Made by a program: the position numbers and the translations under genes. Shown in pieces: positions 1 to 8,877 of a stretch of DNA of 64,000 nucleotides. The DNA lies in contig DALYLR010000009.1 in NCBI GenBank assembly GCA_031976175.1, forward strand, positions 1 through 64,000, given 5' to 3'. The notes beneath the pieces were generated by a model, which had not been told where the DNA came from, made no database searches, and was given only the letters and a program-made list of their open reading frames with translations. Origin of the DNA: DMER01 sp003451645. Lineage in GTDB: Bacteria; Pseudomonadota; Alphaproteobacteria; Micropepsales; Micropepsaceae. The first letter of the stretch is position 1. Every line of letters begins with the position of its first letter.

Positions 1-1
1 G

Positions 2-706
2 CGGGCCGATGGGCTCAATGCGCGGTCCCTGGCACGGGCGATCTCGGCCTTGCGGGCGTTTTTCCGGCATGCGGAGACTGAGGGCTGGGTCGCCAATACA
101 GTGGCATTGCAGCTGCGCGGTCCAAAGCTGCCCTTCCTGGCGCCCAAGCCGGTCGCCGAAGCGGCGGCCTTGCGCCTGGTCGATGACGCGGAGCTGGACG
201 GTGCTGAACCTTGGATTGCGGCGCGCAACGGTGCGGTCCTGGCGCTGCTCTATGGTGCGGGATTGCGCATTTCCGAGGCGCTGAACCTGCCACGCCGGGC
301 GGTACCTTTGCGGGACAGTCTGATCGTGACCGGCAAAGGCAATAAGCAGCGCCAAGTGCCGATTCTGGCCGAGATTGCCGGCAGCGTGGACGCCTATGTG
401 CGGCTATGCCCCTATACGACAGGGCTTGATGGGCCATTATTCTATGGCGCGCGGGGCAAGCAGCTCAGTCCACGGATCATTCAAGGTCTGGTGGCACGGT
501 TGCGCGGGGGGCTGGGTCTGCCCGAGAGCGTGACGCCGCATGCCTTGCGGCATTCCTTTGCCACGCATCTGCTGGCAGCGGGCGGTGATTTGCGAGCGAT
601 CCAGGACCTTCTCGGTCATGCCAGCCTGTCGACCACGCAGAAGTACACGGCCGTTGATGAGGCGCATCTGATGAAGGTCTACCGGGCCGCGCATCCACGG
701 GTGTGA
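2..706 (+). CDS. xerC: Tyrosine recombinase XerC/XerD (5' truncated by window edge)
   Basis: Site-specific recombinase of the family that resolves chromosome dimers at dif together with a partner Xer protein and FtsK. The frame is open from base 2, so the true start lies outside; the 234 visible residues begin in the N-terminal core-binding domain (NARSLARAISALRAFF). All catalytic positions can be seen: Arg in GAGLRISEAL, Lys in GKGNKQRQ, HxxR in HALRHSF, His in GHASLS and the nucleophilic Tyr in TTQKYT. No phage or integron genes lie nearby, which favours the housekeeping Xer role over a mobile integrase. XerC versus XerD cannot be decided from this fragment, so the symbol is tentative. Confidence 0.85.
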   Translation, partial: RADGLNARSLARAISALRAFFRHAETEGWVANTVALQLRGPKLPFLAPKPVAEAAALRLVDDAELDGAEPWIAARNGAVLALLYGAGLRISEALNLPRRAVPLRDSLIVTGKGNKQRQVPILAEIAGSVDAYVRLCPYTTGLDGPLFYGARGKQLSPRIIQGLVARLRGGLGLPESVTPHALRHSFATHLLAAGGDLRAIQDLLGHASLSTTQKYTAVDEAHLMKVYRAAHPRV

Positions 707-713
707 TGGAGGG

Positions 714-1688
714 TTACCAAGCGTAACGGGTGCGCAAGCCCTCAAGCGTGAGGTAGAACCCCATCATAGTCTCTTCGATGATCTCCTGGACCGGGCGGAT
801 GCTGGTGATCCGGCCTGCGACTTGGCCCGACAAGGCGATGGAGGCCTCCATATCGCCGCCAAAGTACAGGTCTTTGGCACGCGCAAACTCCGCCATGACG
901 GGCGGACCTTGGTAGTCCGAGGTGAGCTCACGGTCGAGACGCTCGGTTTTTTGGGTGCGTAGCGCGCGAAGGGCGGGCGAGCCAAAGCGGTTCAAGAACA
1001 CGGTGTCGGTCTCGGCGGCGTTGACGATCGCGTCCTTCCAATTTTGGTGCACAGGGCTTTCAGCGGCCGACACCATGCGCGTGCCCATCTGCACGGCCTC
1101 AGCGCCTAGGGCAAAGGCTGCCGCCATGGTGGGACCATCCGTGATGCCGCCCGCGGCGATCAAGGGGACTTGCGTGCGCTCGCGGATCAGCGGCAGGAGA
1201 ACCATTGTCGAGACATCACGCGGGTTCTTAAAGCCGCCGCCCTCAGCCCCCTCAACCACGAGCCCATCGACACCCGCATCTACGGCCTTCAGGGCCGCCT
1301 TCAAGGTGGGGACCACATGAAAGACGGTGAGGCCTGCGCCCTTAAGGGCTGCGGTGTAGCGCGTCGGGTCGCCGGCCGAGGTCGTGACGAAGCGTACCCC
1401 TTGCGCCACGACAAAGTCGACAATGTTGGGATCGCGCACAAAGGCCTGGGCGATGTTGACGCCGAAGGGCTTGGCTGTGAGCGCCCGCATGCGGGCGATC
1501 TCTTGCTTTATGGCATCAAGCTCGCCGGAGGAGGTTTCAATGATCCCCAGCGCGCCCGCATTGGACACGGCGCTCGCCAATTGGGAGCGGGCGATCCAGC
1601 CCATCGGGGCCTGGACAATCGGATAGTCAACGCCCAACAGCGCGGTCAGGCGGTTCTGGATTGGTTTGGGCTTTTGGATGGCGGACAT
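714..1688 (-). CDS. Nitronate monooxygenase (2-nitropropane dioxygenase family)
   Basis: FMN-dependent TIM-barrel enzyme expected to oxidise alkyl nitronates such as propionate 3-nitronate to carbonyl compounds and nitrite. The 324-residue length is normal for the family. Visible elements are the N-terminal QAPMGWIA flavin-site motif, the VVEGAEGGG loop, AAGGITDG and LGAEAVQMGTR, the last two forming the phosphate-binding end of the barrel. The ATG at 1688 is chosen because GGAG lies just upstream; the frame stays open to 2051, but that extension runs into the peptidase gene behind it and has no family-like sequence. A hairpin covers this ribosome binding site (see 1694-1725). Confidence 0.88.
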   Translation of the reverse strand: MSAIQKPKPIQNRLTALLGVDYPIVQAPMGWIARSQLASAVSNAGALGIIETSSGELDAIKQEIARMRALTAKPFGVNIAQAFVRDPNIVDFVVAQGVRFVTTSAGDPTRYTAALKGAGLTVFHVVPTLKAALKAVDAGVDGLVVEGAEGGGFKNPRDVSTMVLLPLIRERTQVPLIAAGGITDGPTMAAAFALGAEAVQMGTRMVSAAESPVHQNWKDAIVNAAETDTVFLNRFGSPALRALRTQKTERLDRELTSDYQGPPVMAEFARAKDLYFGGDMEASIALSGQVAGRITSIRPVQEIIEETMMGFYLTLEGLRTRYAW

Positions 1689-1693
1689 GAAAA

Positions 1694-1725
1694 CTCCGGC
1701 GATGCATGGATGCTGATCGCCGGAG
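1694..1725 (-). terminator. Hairpin between peptidase and nitronate monooxygenase, covering the latter's RBS
   Basis: A perfect 10-bp stem (CTCCGGCGAT at 1694-1703 pairing with ATCGCCGGAG at 1716-1725) encloses a 12-nt loop. Read on the minus strand it lies after the M13 peptidase stop codon and is followed by GTTTTC and then the ATG of the monooxygenase. The 3' arm contains the GGAG ribosome binding site. It could be a weak intrinsic terminator, a translational gate, or both; the T run is short. Confidence 0.5.
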
Positions 1726-1746
1726 CTTGCAACAAAGGGTGGGCGC

Positions 1747-3840
1747 TTACCAGATGATGACGCGCTCGTCCTTCTTGATGTACATCTCTTGGCCGTCCTT
1801 GACGTCAAAGGCCTTGTACCAGGCGTCAATGTTGGGGACCACGCCGTTGATGCGGTAGCGCGCCGGGCTGTGGGGCCCTTGCAGGATCTGATTGCGCAAG
1901 GCGTCATCGCGGAAATTGGCCCGCCAGACCTGCGCCCAGCCGAAGAAGAAGCGCTGATCGCCAGTGAAGCCATCGAGGACGGGGACTTTTTTGCCCTTGG
2001 TCGCATTCTTGTAGGCGACATAGGAAATACCCAGACCGCCCAGATCGCCAATGTTCTCGCCCAAAGTCAGGCGGCCATTGAGGTTCATGCCGGGCAGGGG
2101 CGAGTAGCCATCATATTGCTTGGCCAAGCGGTCGCCCAACGCCTTGAAGCGCTTGACGTCCTCCTCGTTCCACCAGGTGCGCAAGATGCCGCGTTCGTCG
2201 GACTTGGCGCCTTGATCGTCAAAGCCATGGCCGATCTCGTGGCCAATCACGCCGCCTATGCCGCCATAGTTGACCGCCAGGTCGGCGTTGGGATCGAAGA
2301 AGGGCGCTTGCAGGATCGCGGCTGGGAAGACGATTTCGTTGAAGGTGGGGTTATAATAGGCGTTGACCGTTTGCGGGGTCATGAACCACTCGTCGCGGTC
2401 GGTCGGCTTGGACAGGCTGTCGCGGTTACGGTTCCACTCAAAGCGGGCCGTGCGCTTGCGGTTGCCGACGGCGTCCCCTGCGCGGACCTCCAAAGCGCTG
2501 TAGTCAACCCACTTGTCCGGATAGCCGATCTTGGTGCGCAAGGTGTCGACCTTTTTCAGGGCGATCGGCTTGGTTTCCTCGGTCATCCAGGAGAGGCCAC
2601 GAATGCGCTGACGATAGGCCTCCTTCAGGCCCTCAACCAGCACCATCATTTGTGCCTTGGATTCAGGCGGGAAGTGCTTGGCGACATAAAGCTGACCCAC
2701 GAGCTCGCCGACCGAGCCATTGACGACGCCCACGGCGCGCTTCCAGCGGTCGCGCTGCTGCGGCTGACCGTTCAAGGTCTTGCCATAGAAGTCGAAATTC
2801 GCGTCGTCAAAGGCCTTGGGCAGGACATCGGACCAGCCAGACAAATAACGAAAGGTCATATAGGCCTTCCAAGTCTCAACCGGTGTGGCGCGGAAGAGCT
2901 TCGCCTGATTTTGCACCGCATCGGATTGGACGACGACGAAGAAATCATGCGTCTCGATGCCAAGCGTCTTGAAGCTGATGTCCCAGGGGTATTCCGGTGC
3001 GAAGGCCTTGAGCTCAGCGCGGGTCTTGGGGTTATAGGTCAGGTCGCGGTTGCGGCTCTTCTCAGGCGGCCAATGGTTTTCGGCCATCTTGGTCTCGAGC
3101 GCCAGGATCGCAGCGGCCTTCTCCTTGCCGCCCGGGATTTTCGCGAGCGCAAAGACGGTTTCCATATAGGCCTGATATTTCGCGCGGATCTGAACGAATT
3201 TGTCGTCCGTCTTCAGGTAGAAGTCGCGCGTCGGCAGGCCCAATCCGCTTTGGGCGACCGCCATGCCATAGCGGTCAGGATTCTTCTGGTCGATGTTGCG
3301 GCCGGCGCCAATGGGTCCGGGCACGCCCAGTTCAGGATCGGCCATAATGCGGGCGACGTCCTCATAGGTCTTGACCGCAGCAATGGCCTTGAGATCGCCC
3401 TCAACCGCCTTGAGGCCCAGTTTCTCGATGGTCGCGGTGTCCATATAGCTGCTGTACATGTCCGCGACCTTTTGGTCGGGGGTGCCCATGACTTGGGGCC
3501 TGGCTGCCGCAGCCTGGATCACGGCCTTTTGGTCTTCTTCCGACTTGGCACGCAGCATGTCAAAGGTGCCCCAGCGGGTGCGGTCAGCGGGGACGGGATT
3601 GTTCTTCTCCCAAATGCCACCGGCATAGCGGGCGAAATCATTGCCGGGCTTGACGCTTTGGTCGATGCCGGAAATGTCAAAGCCCCAATTGCCAATAACC
3701 GCCTTGCCCGTCTGAGCGGTGCTGGCGGTCGCTGGTGCGGCAGAAGATGATGTACCCGGCGCGCGCTCTGAACAGGCGCTCAGGGCCAAAGCGATTGCCA
3801 AAGCGGATGCCGCCACGCGGCGCGTCGATCTCACAAACAT
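1747..3840 (-). CDS. M13 family metallopeptidase, lipoprotein
   Basis: Neprilysin/PepO-type zinc endopeptidase acting on short peptides outside the cytoplasmic membrane. The 697-residue protein starts with a lipoprotein signal peptide (hydrophobic run followed by lipobox LSAC), so it is probably anchored in the periplasm. It carries the HEIGH zinc site at about residues 534-538, preceded by the NAYYNP substrate-binding segment and followed by GENIGDLGG, which supplies the third zinc ligand. The ATG at 3840 is preferred over an upstream TTG at 3900 because it begins directly with the signal peptide. Length and both domains look complete. Confidence 0.93.
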   Translation of the reverse strand: MFVRSTRRVAASALAIALALSACSERAPGTSSSAAPATASTAQTGKAVIGNWGFDISGIDQSVKPGNDFARYAGGIWEKNNPVPADRTRWGTFDMLRAKSEEDQKAVIQAAAARPQVMGTPDQKVADMYSSYMDTATIEKLGLKAVEGDLKAIAAVKTYEDVARIMADPELGVPGPIGAGRNIDQKNPDRYGMAVAQSGLGLPTRDFYLKTDDKFVQIRAKYQAYMETVFALAKIPGGKEKAAAILALETKMAENHWPPEKSRNRDLTYNPKTRAELKAFAPEYPWDISFKTLGIETHDFFVVVQSDAVQNQAKLFRATPVETWKAYMTFRYLSGWSDVLPKAFDDANFDFYGKTLNGQPQQRDRWKRAVGVVNGSVGELVGQLYVAKHFPPESKAQMMVLVEGLKEAYRQRIRGLSWMTEETKPIALKKVDTLRTKIGYPDKWVDYSALEVRAGDAVGNRKRTARFEWNRNRDSLSKPTDRDEWFMTPQTVNAYYNPTFNEIVFPAAILQAPFFDPNADLAVNYGGIGGVIGHEIGHGFDDQGAKSDERGILRTWWNEEDVKRFKALGDRLAKQYDGYSPLPGMNLNGRLTLGENIGDLGGLGISYVAYKNATKGKKVPVLDGFTGDQRFFFGWAQVWRANFRDDALRNQILQGPHSPARYRINGVVPNIDAWYKAFDVKDGQEMYIKKDERVIIW

Positions 3841-3982
3841 GTTCCCGGTATCCCCCAAAATGTGACGGTTAGTTTGCGCGAGAACCCTGTCCTCTTGCAA
3901 GAATTGGATTTCTCAATAGTCCGTGACAAGTTTGGCCGTCGCCACCGCCCTTAACCACATGATTTTCAGGAGCCCTCCGCCC

Positions 3983-5230
3983 ATGACCCTCAGCTTTGAG
4001 CCTGTCCGCCCGGAATCCCTCGGTTTTTCCTCCGCCAGGCTTGAGGGGATGGAGCGTTATCTGGCGCGCACCTATGTGGAGCCGGGCAAATTGCCAGGGA
4101 CCATGACGCTGATCGCGCGCAAGGGCCAGATTGCGCATTGGGGCATTCAGGGGATGGCCGACAAAGAGCGCGGCCGCAAGCTTAGCCCCGACACCATTTT
4201 CCGCATCTACTCGATGACCAAGCCCATCGCCTCGGTAGCCTTGATGATCCTGATGGAGGAGGGGTTGATCGCGCTCGATGATCCGGTGCACCGGCATATC
4301 CCCTCCTGGAAGGGGCTGGGCGTCTACAAGGCCGGCAATCACGGCGCCTTTCAGACCGCGCCCACCGTGCGGCCCATGCTGGTCATCGATTTGATGCGCC
4401 ACACCTCAGGGCTGACATATGGGTTCCAGGAGCGCACCAATGTCGATGCCGCCTATCGCAAGCTGGGGATCGGCGTGTTCGGCGACAAGCAAATCACTCT
4501 GGAGCAAATGGTCGAGCATCTGAGCACCTTGCCCTTGGAGTTCTCGCCCGGGGAGGCGTGGAATTATTCGGTCTCCACCGACATTGTGGGCTATCTGGTG
4601 CAGGTCGTGTCGGGGATGAAGTTCGAGGAGTTCGTCCGCCAGCGGATTTTGGCGCCGCTCAAGATGACCGACACGGATTTCATGGTGCCGCCGGAGAAGC
4701 GGGCGCGTTTTGCCGCCAATTACGCCTTCGCCAATGGCATGACGTTTCTCTATGACGATCCGGAGAAGAGCAGCTATCTGGCACCACCGGTTCTCGTGTC
4801 GGGCGGCGGCGGGCTTGTCTCCACCATGGCCGATTACTACCGGTTCTGCGCCATGATGATCCGGGGCGGGGAGCTGGACGGCGTGCGTTTGCTCAGCCCC
4901 AAGACGATCCAGCTGATGACCATGAACCATTTGCCGGGCGGTGCCGATCTGCCGTCGATGTCGCGCGCGCTGTTCAGTGAGGCGGCCTATGGCGGCATCG
5001 GCTTTGGGCTGGGCCTGTCCACCACCATCAATGTGGCGGAGACCATGATCTCTGGCTCCCTTGGTGATTTTTCGTGGGGCGGGGCTGCCTCGACCTATTT
5101 CTGGATCGATCCGCGGGAGGATCTGATTTGCATCTTCCTGACCCAGCTTCTGCCCTCCACGACCTATAATGTGCGCCGTCAATTGCGCATGATGGTCTAT
5201 AGCGCGATGACGGAGAGCTTTTCGGGTTGA
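3983..5230 (+). CDS. Serine hydrolase, class C beta-lactamase/esterase fold
   Basis: Predicted serine esterase, D-aminopeptidase-like enzyme or beta-lactamase relative of the Beta-lactamase (PF00144) family. The 415 residues contain the SxxK nucleophile motif in YSMTKP, with Ser as the acyl-enzyme residue, and a WNYS segment at the position of the Tyr motif. No signal peptide is seen, which argues for a cytoplasmic esterase rather than a resistance beta-lactamase. The ATG at 3983 follows CAGGAG at a good distance; an in-frame start at 3923 would add 20 residues without family character. It is transcribed alone, diverging from the M13 peptidase. The natural substrate cannot be deduced. Confidence 0.85.
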   Translation: MTLSFEPVRPESLGFSSARLEGMERYLARTYVEPGKLPGTMTLIARKGQIAHWGIQGMADKERGRKLSPDTIFRIYSMTKPIASVALMILMEEGLIALDDPVHRHIPSWKGLGVYKAGNHGAFQTAPTVRPMLVIDLMRHTSGLTYGFQERTNVDAAYRKLGIGVFGDKQITLEQMVEHLSTLPLEFSPGEAWNYSVSTDIVGYLVQVVSGMKFEEFVRQRILAPLKMTDTDFMVPPEKRARFAANYAFANGMTFLYDDPEKSSYLAPPVLVSGGGGLVSTMADYYRFCAMMIRGGELDGVRLLSPKTIQLMTMNHLPGGADLPSMSRALFSEAAYGGIGFGLGLSTTINVAETMISGSLGDFSWGGAASTYFWIDPREDLICIFLTQLLPSTTYNVRRQLRMMVYSAMTESFSG

Positions 5231-5250
5231 TGCCAGCGGGGTATGTTTGC

Positions 5251-5341
5251 GATCGTTGACATTTGTTGCATGTATACGATCGTTGACTTCTATAAAAAGT
5301 CTGCGATCATTGACTTCGATGTAATGTCTATGAACGTTGAC
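5251..5341 (+). promoter_or_regulatory. Four phased direct repeats upstream of hipB (operator candidate)
   Basis: The decamer GATCGTTGAC occurs at 5251 and 5278, with variants GATCATTGAC at 5305 and GAACGTTGAC at 5332. The four copies are spaced exactly 27 bp apart, while the 17 bp between them differ in sequence. The array ends 23 bp before the hipB start. Each copy includes TTGAC, so it may overlap -35 elements. HipB proteins repress their own operon from several operator copies upstream, so this is most simply the HipB (HipAB) binding array. No -10 element could be placed with confidence. Confidence 0.7.
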
Positions 5342-5364
5342 AGCTGACCGGATCTCTTCGTGCC

Positions 5365-5655
5365 ATGACCCTGAAAACCGCCCGTGACATCGGGCTTTTG
5401 ATCAAAAGCAAAAGACTGGACCTTGGACTTGATCAAGCAACACTTGCCAAAAAGGCGGGTGTCAGCCGCATATGGATTGTTGCCATGGAAGCGGGCAAGG
5501 ACAATGCCTCGCTGGCACTCGTCCTGCGCACGCTGAATGCGCTGGGCGTTGTCTTGACGGCCGATGCGAGGACCGCCCAGACGGGTGCGCCACAGATCGA
5601 TCTTGATGCCATCATCGCGGCCGCCAAGGCGCCGCGTATTGTGCGCAAATCATGA
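5365..5655 (+). CDS. hipB: HipB-type antitoxin, XRE helix-turn-helix
   Basis: DNA-binding antitoxin that neutralises HipA and represses the hipBA operon. The 96-residue protein has a Cro/CI-type helix-turn-helix at about residues 20-60 (DQATLAKKAGVSRIWIVAME), the normal arrangement for HipB, followed by a short alanine-rich tail. It overlaps hipA by 4 bp (ATGA), which implies translational coupling and a fixed antitoxin:toxin ratio. The phased repeats just upstream are its likely operator. Confidence 0.9.
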   Translation: MTLKTARDIGLLIKSKRLDLGLDQATLAKKAGVSRIWIVAMEAGKDNASLALVLRTLNALGVVLTADARTAQTGAPQIDLDAIIAAAKAPRIVRKS

Positions 5656-6932
5656 CGGCAACGCTGGTGGCGCTCATCAATGGTGCGGCCGCAGGGACGG
5701 TAACCTGCGGCCCGCATATCCGGCTGTCCTTTGCGTATGATGAGCGCTGGATCGTCAGTCCAAACGCCATAGCCCTTTCATTGTCTTTGCCTTTGGGCGT
5801 GCGCAACCATCGACACGATGCCATTACCGCCTTTTTGTGGGGGCTGCTTCCCGACAATGAGCAGACGCTCGAGCGCTGGGCCCGGCAGTTTCAGGTCTCG
5901 CCGCGTAATCCCTTTTCCCTGCTGACCCATGTGGGCGAGGATTGTCCGGGGGCGGTGCAATTCGCGACGCCGGAGCGGGCGCGTGAATTGTCTGGTCCGG
6001 CTCCCTCACAGATTGCCTGGCTGACACCGAAGCAGATCGCGGAGCGTCTGCGGGCCTTGCACAACGATCCCTCGCTATGGCGGCGTCCGGGTGATATTGG
6101 GCAGTTCAGCCTGGCCGGAGCGCAGCCGAAGATCGCCCTTCTGAAGCAAGGGCGGCGGTGGGGCATCCCTTCGGGCCGCACCCCCACGACGCATATCCTG
6201 AAACCACCGATCGCGGGCTTTGATGGGCATGCGGAGAATGAGCATTTCTGCCTCAATTTGGCGCGGCGCTTGGGGCTGCCAGTGTGTGTCTCAGAGGTGC
6301 GCCGTTTTGATGATCAGCCTGTGATTGTGGTGACGCGGTTTGACCGGGTAGCGCCCAATGGTGAGATAGTCCGTGTCCATCAAGAGGACCTATGTCAGGC
6401 GATGGGGCTTCTGCCGTCCGCCAATTACCAGAACCAGGAAGGCGCTACGCCAGAACAGATCGTCACTCTGCTGCGCAGTAATTCGAGTGCGGCGCAGGAC
6501 GACATTCAGACCTTTGTGGCGGCGCTAGCATATAACTGGATCATTGGGGGCACGGACGCACATGCGAAAAACTATGCATTGCTGCATGGCTCGGGAGGGC
6601 GCATCCGCCTGGCGCCGCTGTATGATGTGGCCAGCGTGTTGCCCTATCCAGGGATTGATGCCAAGCGCGCGAAACTCGCGATGAAGATTGGCGATACCTA
6701 TGAGATGGAGGCGATTGGACCACGGCAGTGGCGCAAATTCGCGGAGGCCAACAAGCTCAAGCCCGACGAGACCTTGGAGGCCGTAGGCCAGATGATCCGC
6801 GCGACACCGGACGCGGTGGAGGCGGAAATGGCAGCCTGCCAAGCGGAGGGTCTCGACCACCCGGTGCTGGGCAAGCTGGCCGAGATCGTGCGGCACCGCG
6901 CCCGCAAGCTGGCGCGCGGATGGGCCTCTTAA
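5652..6932 (+). CDS. hipA: HipA-type serine/threonine kinase toxin
   Basis: Toxin kinase of a type II module; E. coli HipA phosphorylates glutamyl-tRNA synthetase and induces persistence, and paralogues hit other targets. The 426 residues match the family length. SLAGAQPKIALL carries the Ser of the autophosphorylated loop, HILKP the ATP-binding Lys region, GTDAHAKN (Asp about 302, Asn about 307) the catalytic loop, and LAPLYDVAS (Asp about 325) the Mg-binding Asp. All key residues are present, so the toxin looks active. It is coupled to hipB by a 4-bp overlap. The gene ends 3 bp before the stop of the convergent flavin oxidoreductase. Confidence 0.93.
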   Translation: MTATLVALINGAAAGTVTCGPHIRLSFAYDERWIVSPNAIALSLSLPLGVRNHRHDAITAFLWGLLPDNEQTLERWARQFQVSPRNPFSLLTHVGEDCPGAVQFATPERARELSGPAPSQIAWLTPKQIAERLRALHNDPSLWRRPGDIGQFSLAGAQPKIALLKQGRRWGIPSGRTPTTHILKPPIAGFDGHAENEHFCLNLARRLGLPVCVSEVRRFDDQPVIVVTRFDRVAPNGEIVRVHQEDLCQAMGLLPSANYQNQEGATPEQIVTLLRSNSSAAQDDIQTFVAALAYNWIIGGTDAHAKNYALLHGSGGRIRLAPLYDVASVLPYPGIDAKRAKLAMKIGDTYEMEAIGPRQWRKFAEANKLKPDETLEAVGQMIRATPDAVEAEMAACQAEGLDHPVLGKLAEIVRHRARKLARGWAS

Positions 6933-6935
6933 TCT

Positions 6936-8024
6936 TTAGGCCGCCGCTTCCTCAGCCACAAAGCCTTTCCAGTTGCGCATATAGGTGACGAAGGTGTCGC
7001 TCAAACCCTCGTCGCGCAGATGTTGCGCTGTGACGGGCAGGGCGGCGGGCCTTGCCTGCGGGTCGGCAGCAATGCGCCGTGGCCAATCATGGTGGAGGAT
7101 CGCGCTGCGGCCAATGACCACGAAATCGAGGCCGTGTTTCAAGCGGTCCGCCGCATGCTCGCCAGTCACGATCTTGCCGGCCGCACCGAGCCGCGTGTTG
7201 CCGCGCTTGAGCTCGGTAAACAGGGACATGAGTGGGCGGCCCTTGAGCGCGGGGTCCTCAGGCTCCTTGAACACGTCCCACAGCGACATGTCGAGATAGT
7301 CGATTCTGCCACCGGTCATGAGGCCCTCCGCCAGCGCCATCATCTCAGTGGTCACGAGGCCAAACCGCTCCGGCGACAGGCGAACACCCAGTTGGAAGTC
7401 CGCGCGGGTGTGGCTGCGGATGCCGTCGATGATTTCGTGCACGATGCGGGCGCGGTTTTCGGGCGAGCCGCCATACGCGTCCGTACGCTGATTAGTCTCG
7501 GGGCTCAAAAAGGCGCAAAGGATGTAGCTGTGCGCGCCATGGAGTTCGACACCGTCGAAGCCGGCCTTCTCGGCCCGAACGGCGGCGGCAATGAAGTCAT
7601 CGCGCAGATGCTTGACCTCATCCAGTGTCAGCGCGCGGGACTTGGTGTCGGCATGATCGGAGGGGCCGACCGGCTGCTGACCGATCAGCTTTTCGGGCGA
7701 GCGGATGCCCGCATGATGGAGCTGCACACTCGACACTGCGCCATGTTTGCGGATTTCGGCTGCGAGGCGCGCAAGGCCCGGCAGATGCTGGTCAGAAAAA
7801 CAGCCCAATTGGCCGGGGAAGCCGCGGCCCGCGGCCTGAACATGGCTGGCGCAGGTCATGACGAGGCCAAAGCCGCCTTCCGCCCGTTTGGTCAGCCAGC
7901 GGAACTCTTCATCGGAGAGCGTGCCATCATCATGGCTCTGGCTGTTGGTGAGAGGCGCCAGCATGAAGCGATTGCGCCACGCGGGCCCGCGGGCAAGCGT
8001 CAGTGTGTCGTGAAGGGAGGTCAT
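6936..8024 (-). CDS. NADH:flavin oxidoreductase, Old Yellow Enzyme family
   Basis: FMN-dependent ene-reductase expected to reduce activated C=C bonds or related xenobiotics with NAD(P)H. The 362 residues have the OYE TIM-barrel signature: RFMLAPLTNSQS at the flavin site, ELHGAHSYILCAFLSP with the active-site region, and NQRTDAYGGS. VVIGRSAILHHDWP closes the FMN phosphate site. The ATG at 8024 is taken as start since family members begin shortly before the NRF(x)LAP strand; a TTG at 8057 in the same frame has no better RBS. It follows the SDR gene by 50 bp in the same direction, so the two oxidoreductases may form an operon. Confidence 0.9.
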   Translation of the reverse strand: MTSLHDTLTLARGPAWRNRFMLAPLTNSQSHDDGTLSDEEFRWLTKRAEGGFGLVMTCASHVQAAGRGFPGQLGCFSDQHLPGLARLAAEIRKHGAVSSVQLHHAGIRSPEKLIGQQPVGPSDHADTKSRALTLDEVKHLRDDFIAAAVRAEKAGFDGVELHGAHSYILCAFLSPETNQRTDAYGGSPENRARIVHEIIDGIRSHTRADFQLGVRLSPERFGLVTTEMMALAEGLMTGGRIDYLDMSLWDVFKEPEDPALKGRPLMSLFTELKRGNTRLGAAGKIVTGEHAADRLKHGLDFVVIGRSAILHHDWPRRIAADPQARPAALPVTAQHLRDEGLSDTFVTYMRNWKGFVAEEAAA

Positions 8025-8074
8025 GGGGTTGCTTTCAAAGGGAATGGCGATCCGCAAGACCTAAGTTGCCAGCA

Positions 8075-8815
8075 TCAAAGGATCAATCCCCCATCGACGG
8101 GAATCGTCTGCCCAAGGACATAAGCGGCCAAGGGTGAGGCGAGGAACAAGGCCACGCCCGCCATGTCCGTTGGCGTGCCGAGGCGGCCCATCGGAATAGT
8201 CTCCAAAGAGGCCTTGAGGCGTGCGGGGTTCTCGGTCGTCACTTTGGTTAGTTTCGTGTCAACCAAACCGGGCGCGATCCCGTTCACGCGAATGCCCTCT
8301 GGACCCCAGGCTTGCGCCAGTGTGCGGGTTAGCCCCACAACGCCTGTCTTGGACGCGTTATAGGCGGGATTGCCGCGCGTGGCATGGAAGGCGGCCGTGG
8401 AGGAGACCGTGATCAGGCTGCCCTTTGCGGCCTTGAGCATCGCATGAAATTTGAGCGCGCAGGCCATCAGCGAGTTCAGGTTCACATCCATGACCCGTTG
8501 GAAACCGGCCATCTCAAACTCGCCCTTGCGATAGATCACCGTGCCTTGGCTGAGCACGAGGACATTGAGGGTCGTAAAGGGCGGCTCCCAATGCTTGACC
8601 GCCTCGAAATCGCTCACGTCGAGTTGGGAATAGGTCAGGCCGGTCAGATCGCAGCCCTCATCCCGGTGATACTCGCCGCCGCTGGCGCGCGTGCCCCAGA
8701 TATGGGTGTTCGCGCCCGCGTGACGGAAGGCCTGGGCGATGCCATTGCCGATGCCGCTGGACCCGCCCACGACGAGGACGGTCTGGCCTGAGAAATCGAG
8801 TGGGTTGGTGGTCAT
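8075..8815 (-). CDS. Short-chain dehydrogenase/reductase (SDR)
   Basis: NAD(P)-dependent oxidoreductase of the classical SDR family, 246 residues. The Rossmann motif GGSSGIGNG is at the N-terminus, the catalytic Ser lies in TVSSTA, the YNASK motif gives Tyr and Lys, and PGLVDTKLT follows as in SDRs that act on small alcohols or ketones. The start ATG at 8815 is adjacent to the first beta strand. The substrate is unknown; the neighbouring Old Yellow Enzyme in the same orientation suggests combined reduction of an enone and a ketone, which is inference only. Confidence 0.9.
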   Translation of the reverse strand: MTTNPLDFSGQTVLVVGGSSGIGNGIAQAFRHAGANTHIWGTRASGGEYHRDEGCDLTGLTYSQLDVSDFEAVKHWEPPFTTLNVLVLSQGTVIYRKGEFEMAGFQRVMDVNLNSLMACALKFHAMLKAAKGSLITVSSTAAFHATRGNPAYNASKTGVVGLTRTLAQAWGPEGIRVNGIAPGLVDTKLTKVTTENPARLKASLETIPMGRLGTPTDMAGVALFLASPLAAYVLGQTIPVDGGLIL

Positions 8816-8877
8816 GGTCTTGATACAAGCGCAGTTCCGGCGACATCGCAACGACTCTGGGCTGGGGCGATCCGCCC

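Noticed and set aside
1689..2051. N-terminal extension of nitronate monooxygenase
   Set aside because: It would overlap 300 bp of the M13 peptidase on the same strand, and the residues do not look like protein. The ATG at 1688 has a proper RBS.
1789..3750. 653-codon open frame on the plus strand opposite the M13 peptidase
   Set aside because: It mirrors the peptidase gene, has no RBS or known domain, and reflects the GC-rich codon bias of the true gene on the minus strand, which has a signal peptide and HEIGH site.
5251..5341. CRISPR-like array
   Set aside because: The repeat is only 10 bp with 17-bp variable parts and four copies, with no cas genes; the position before hipB explains it better as an operator.
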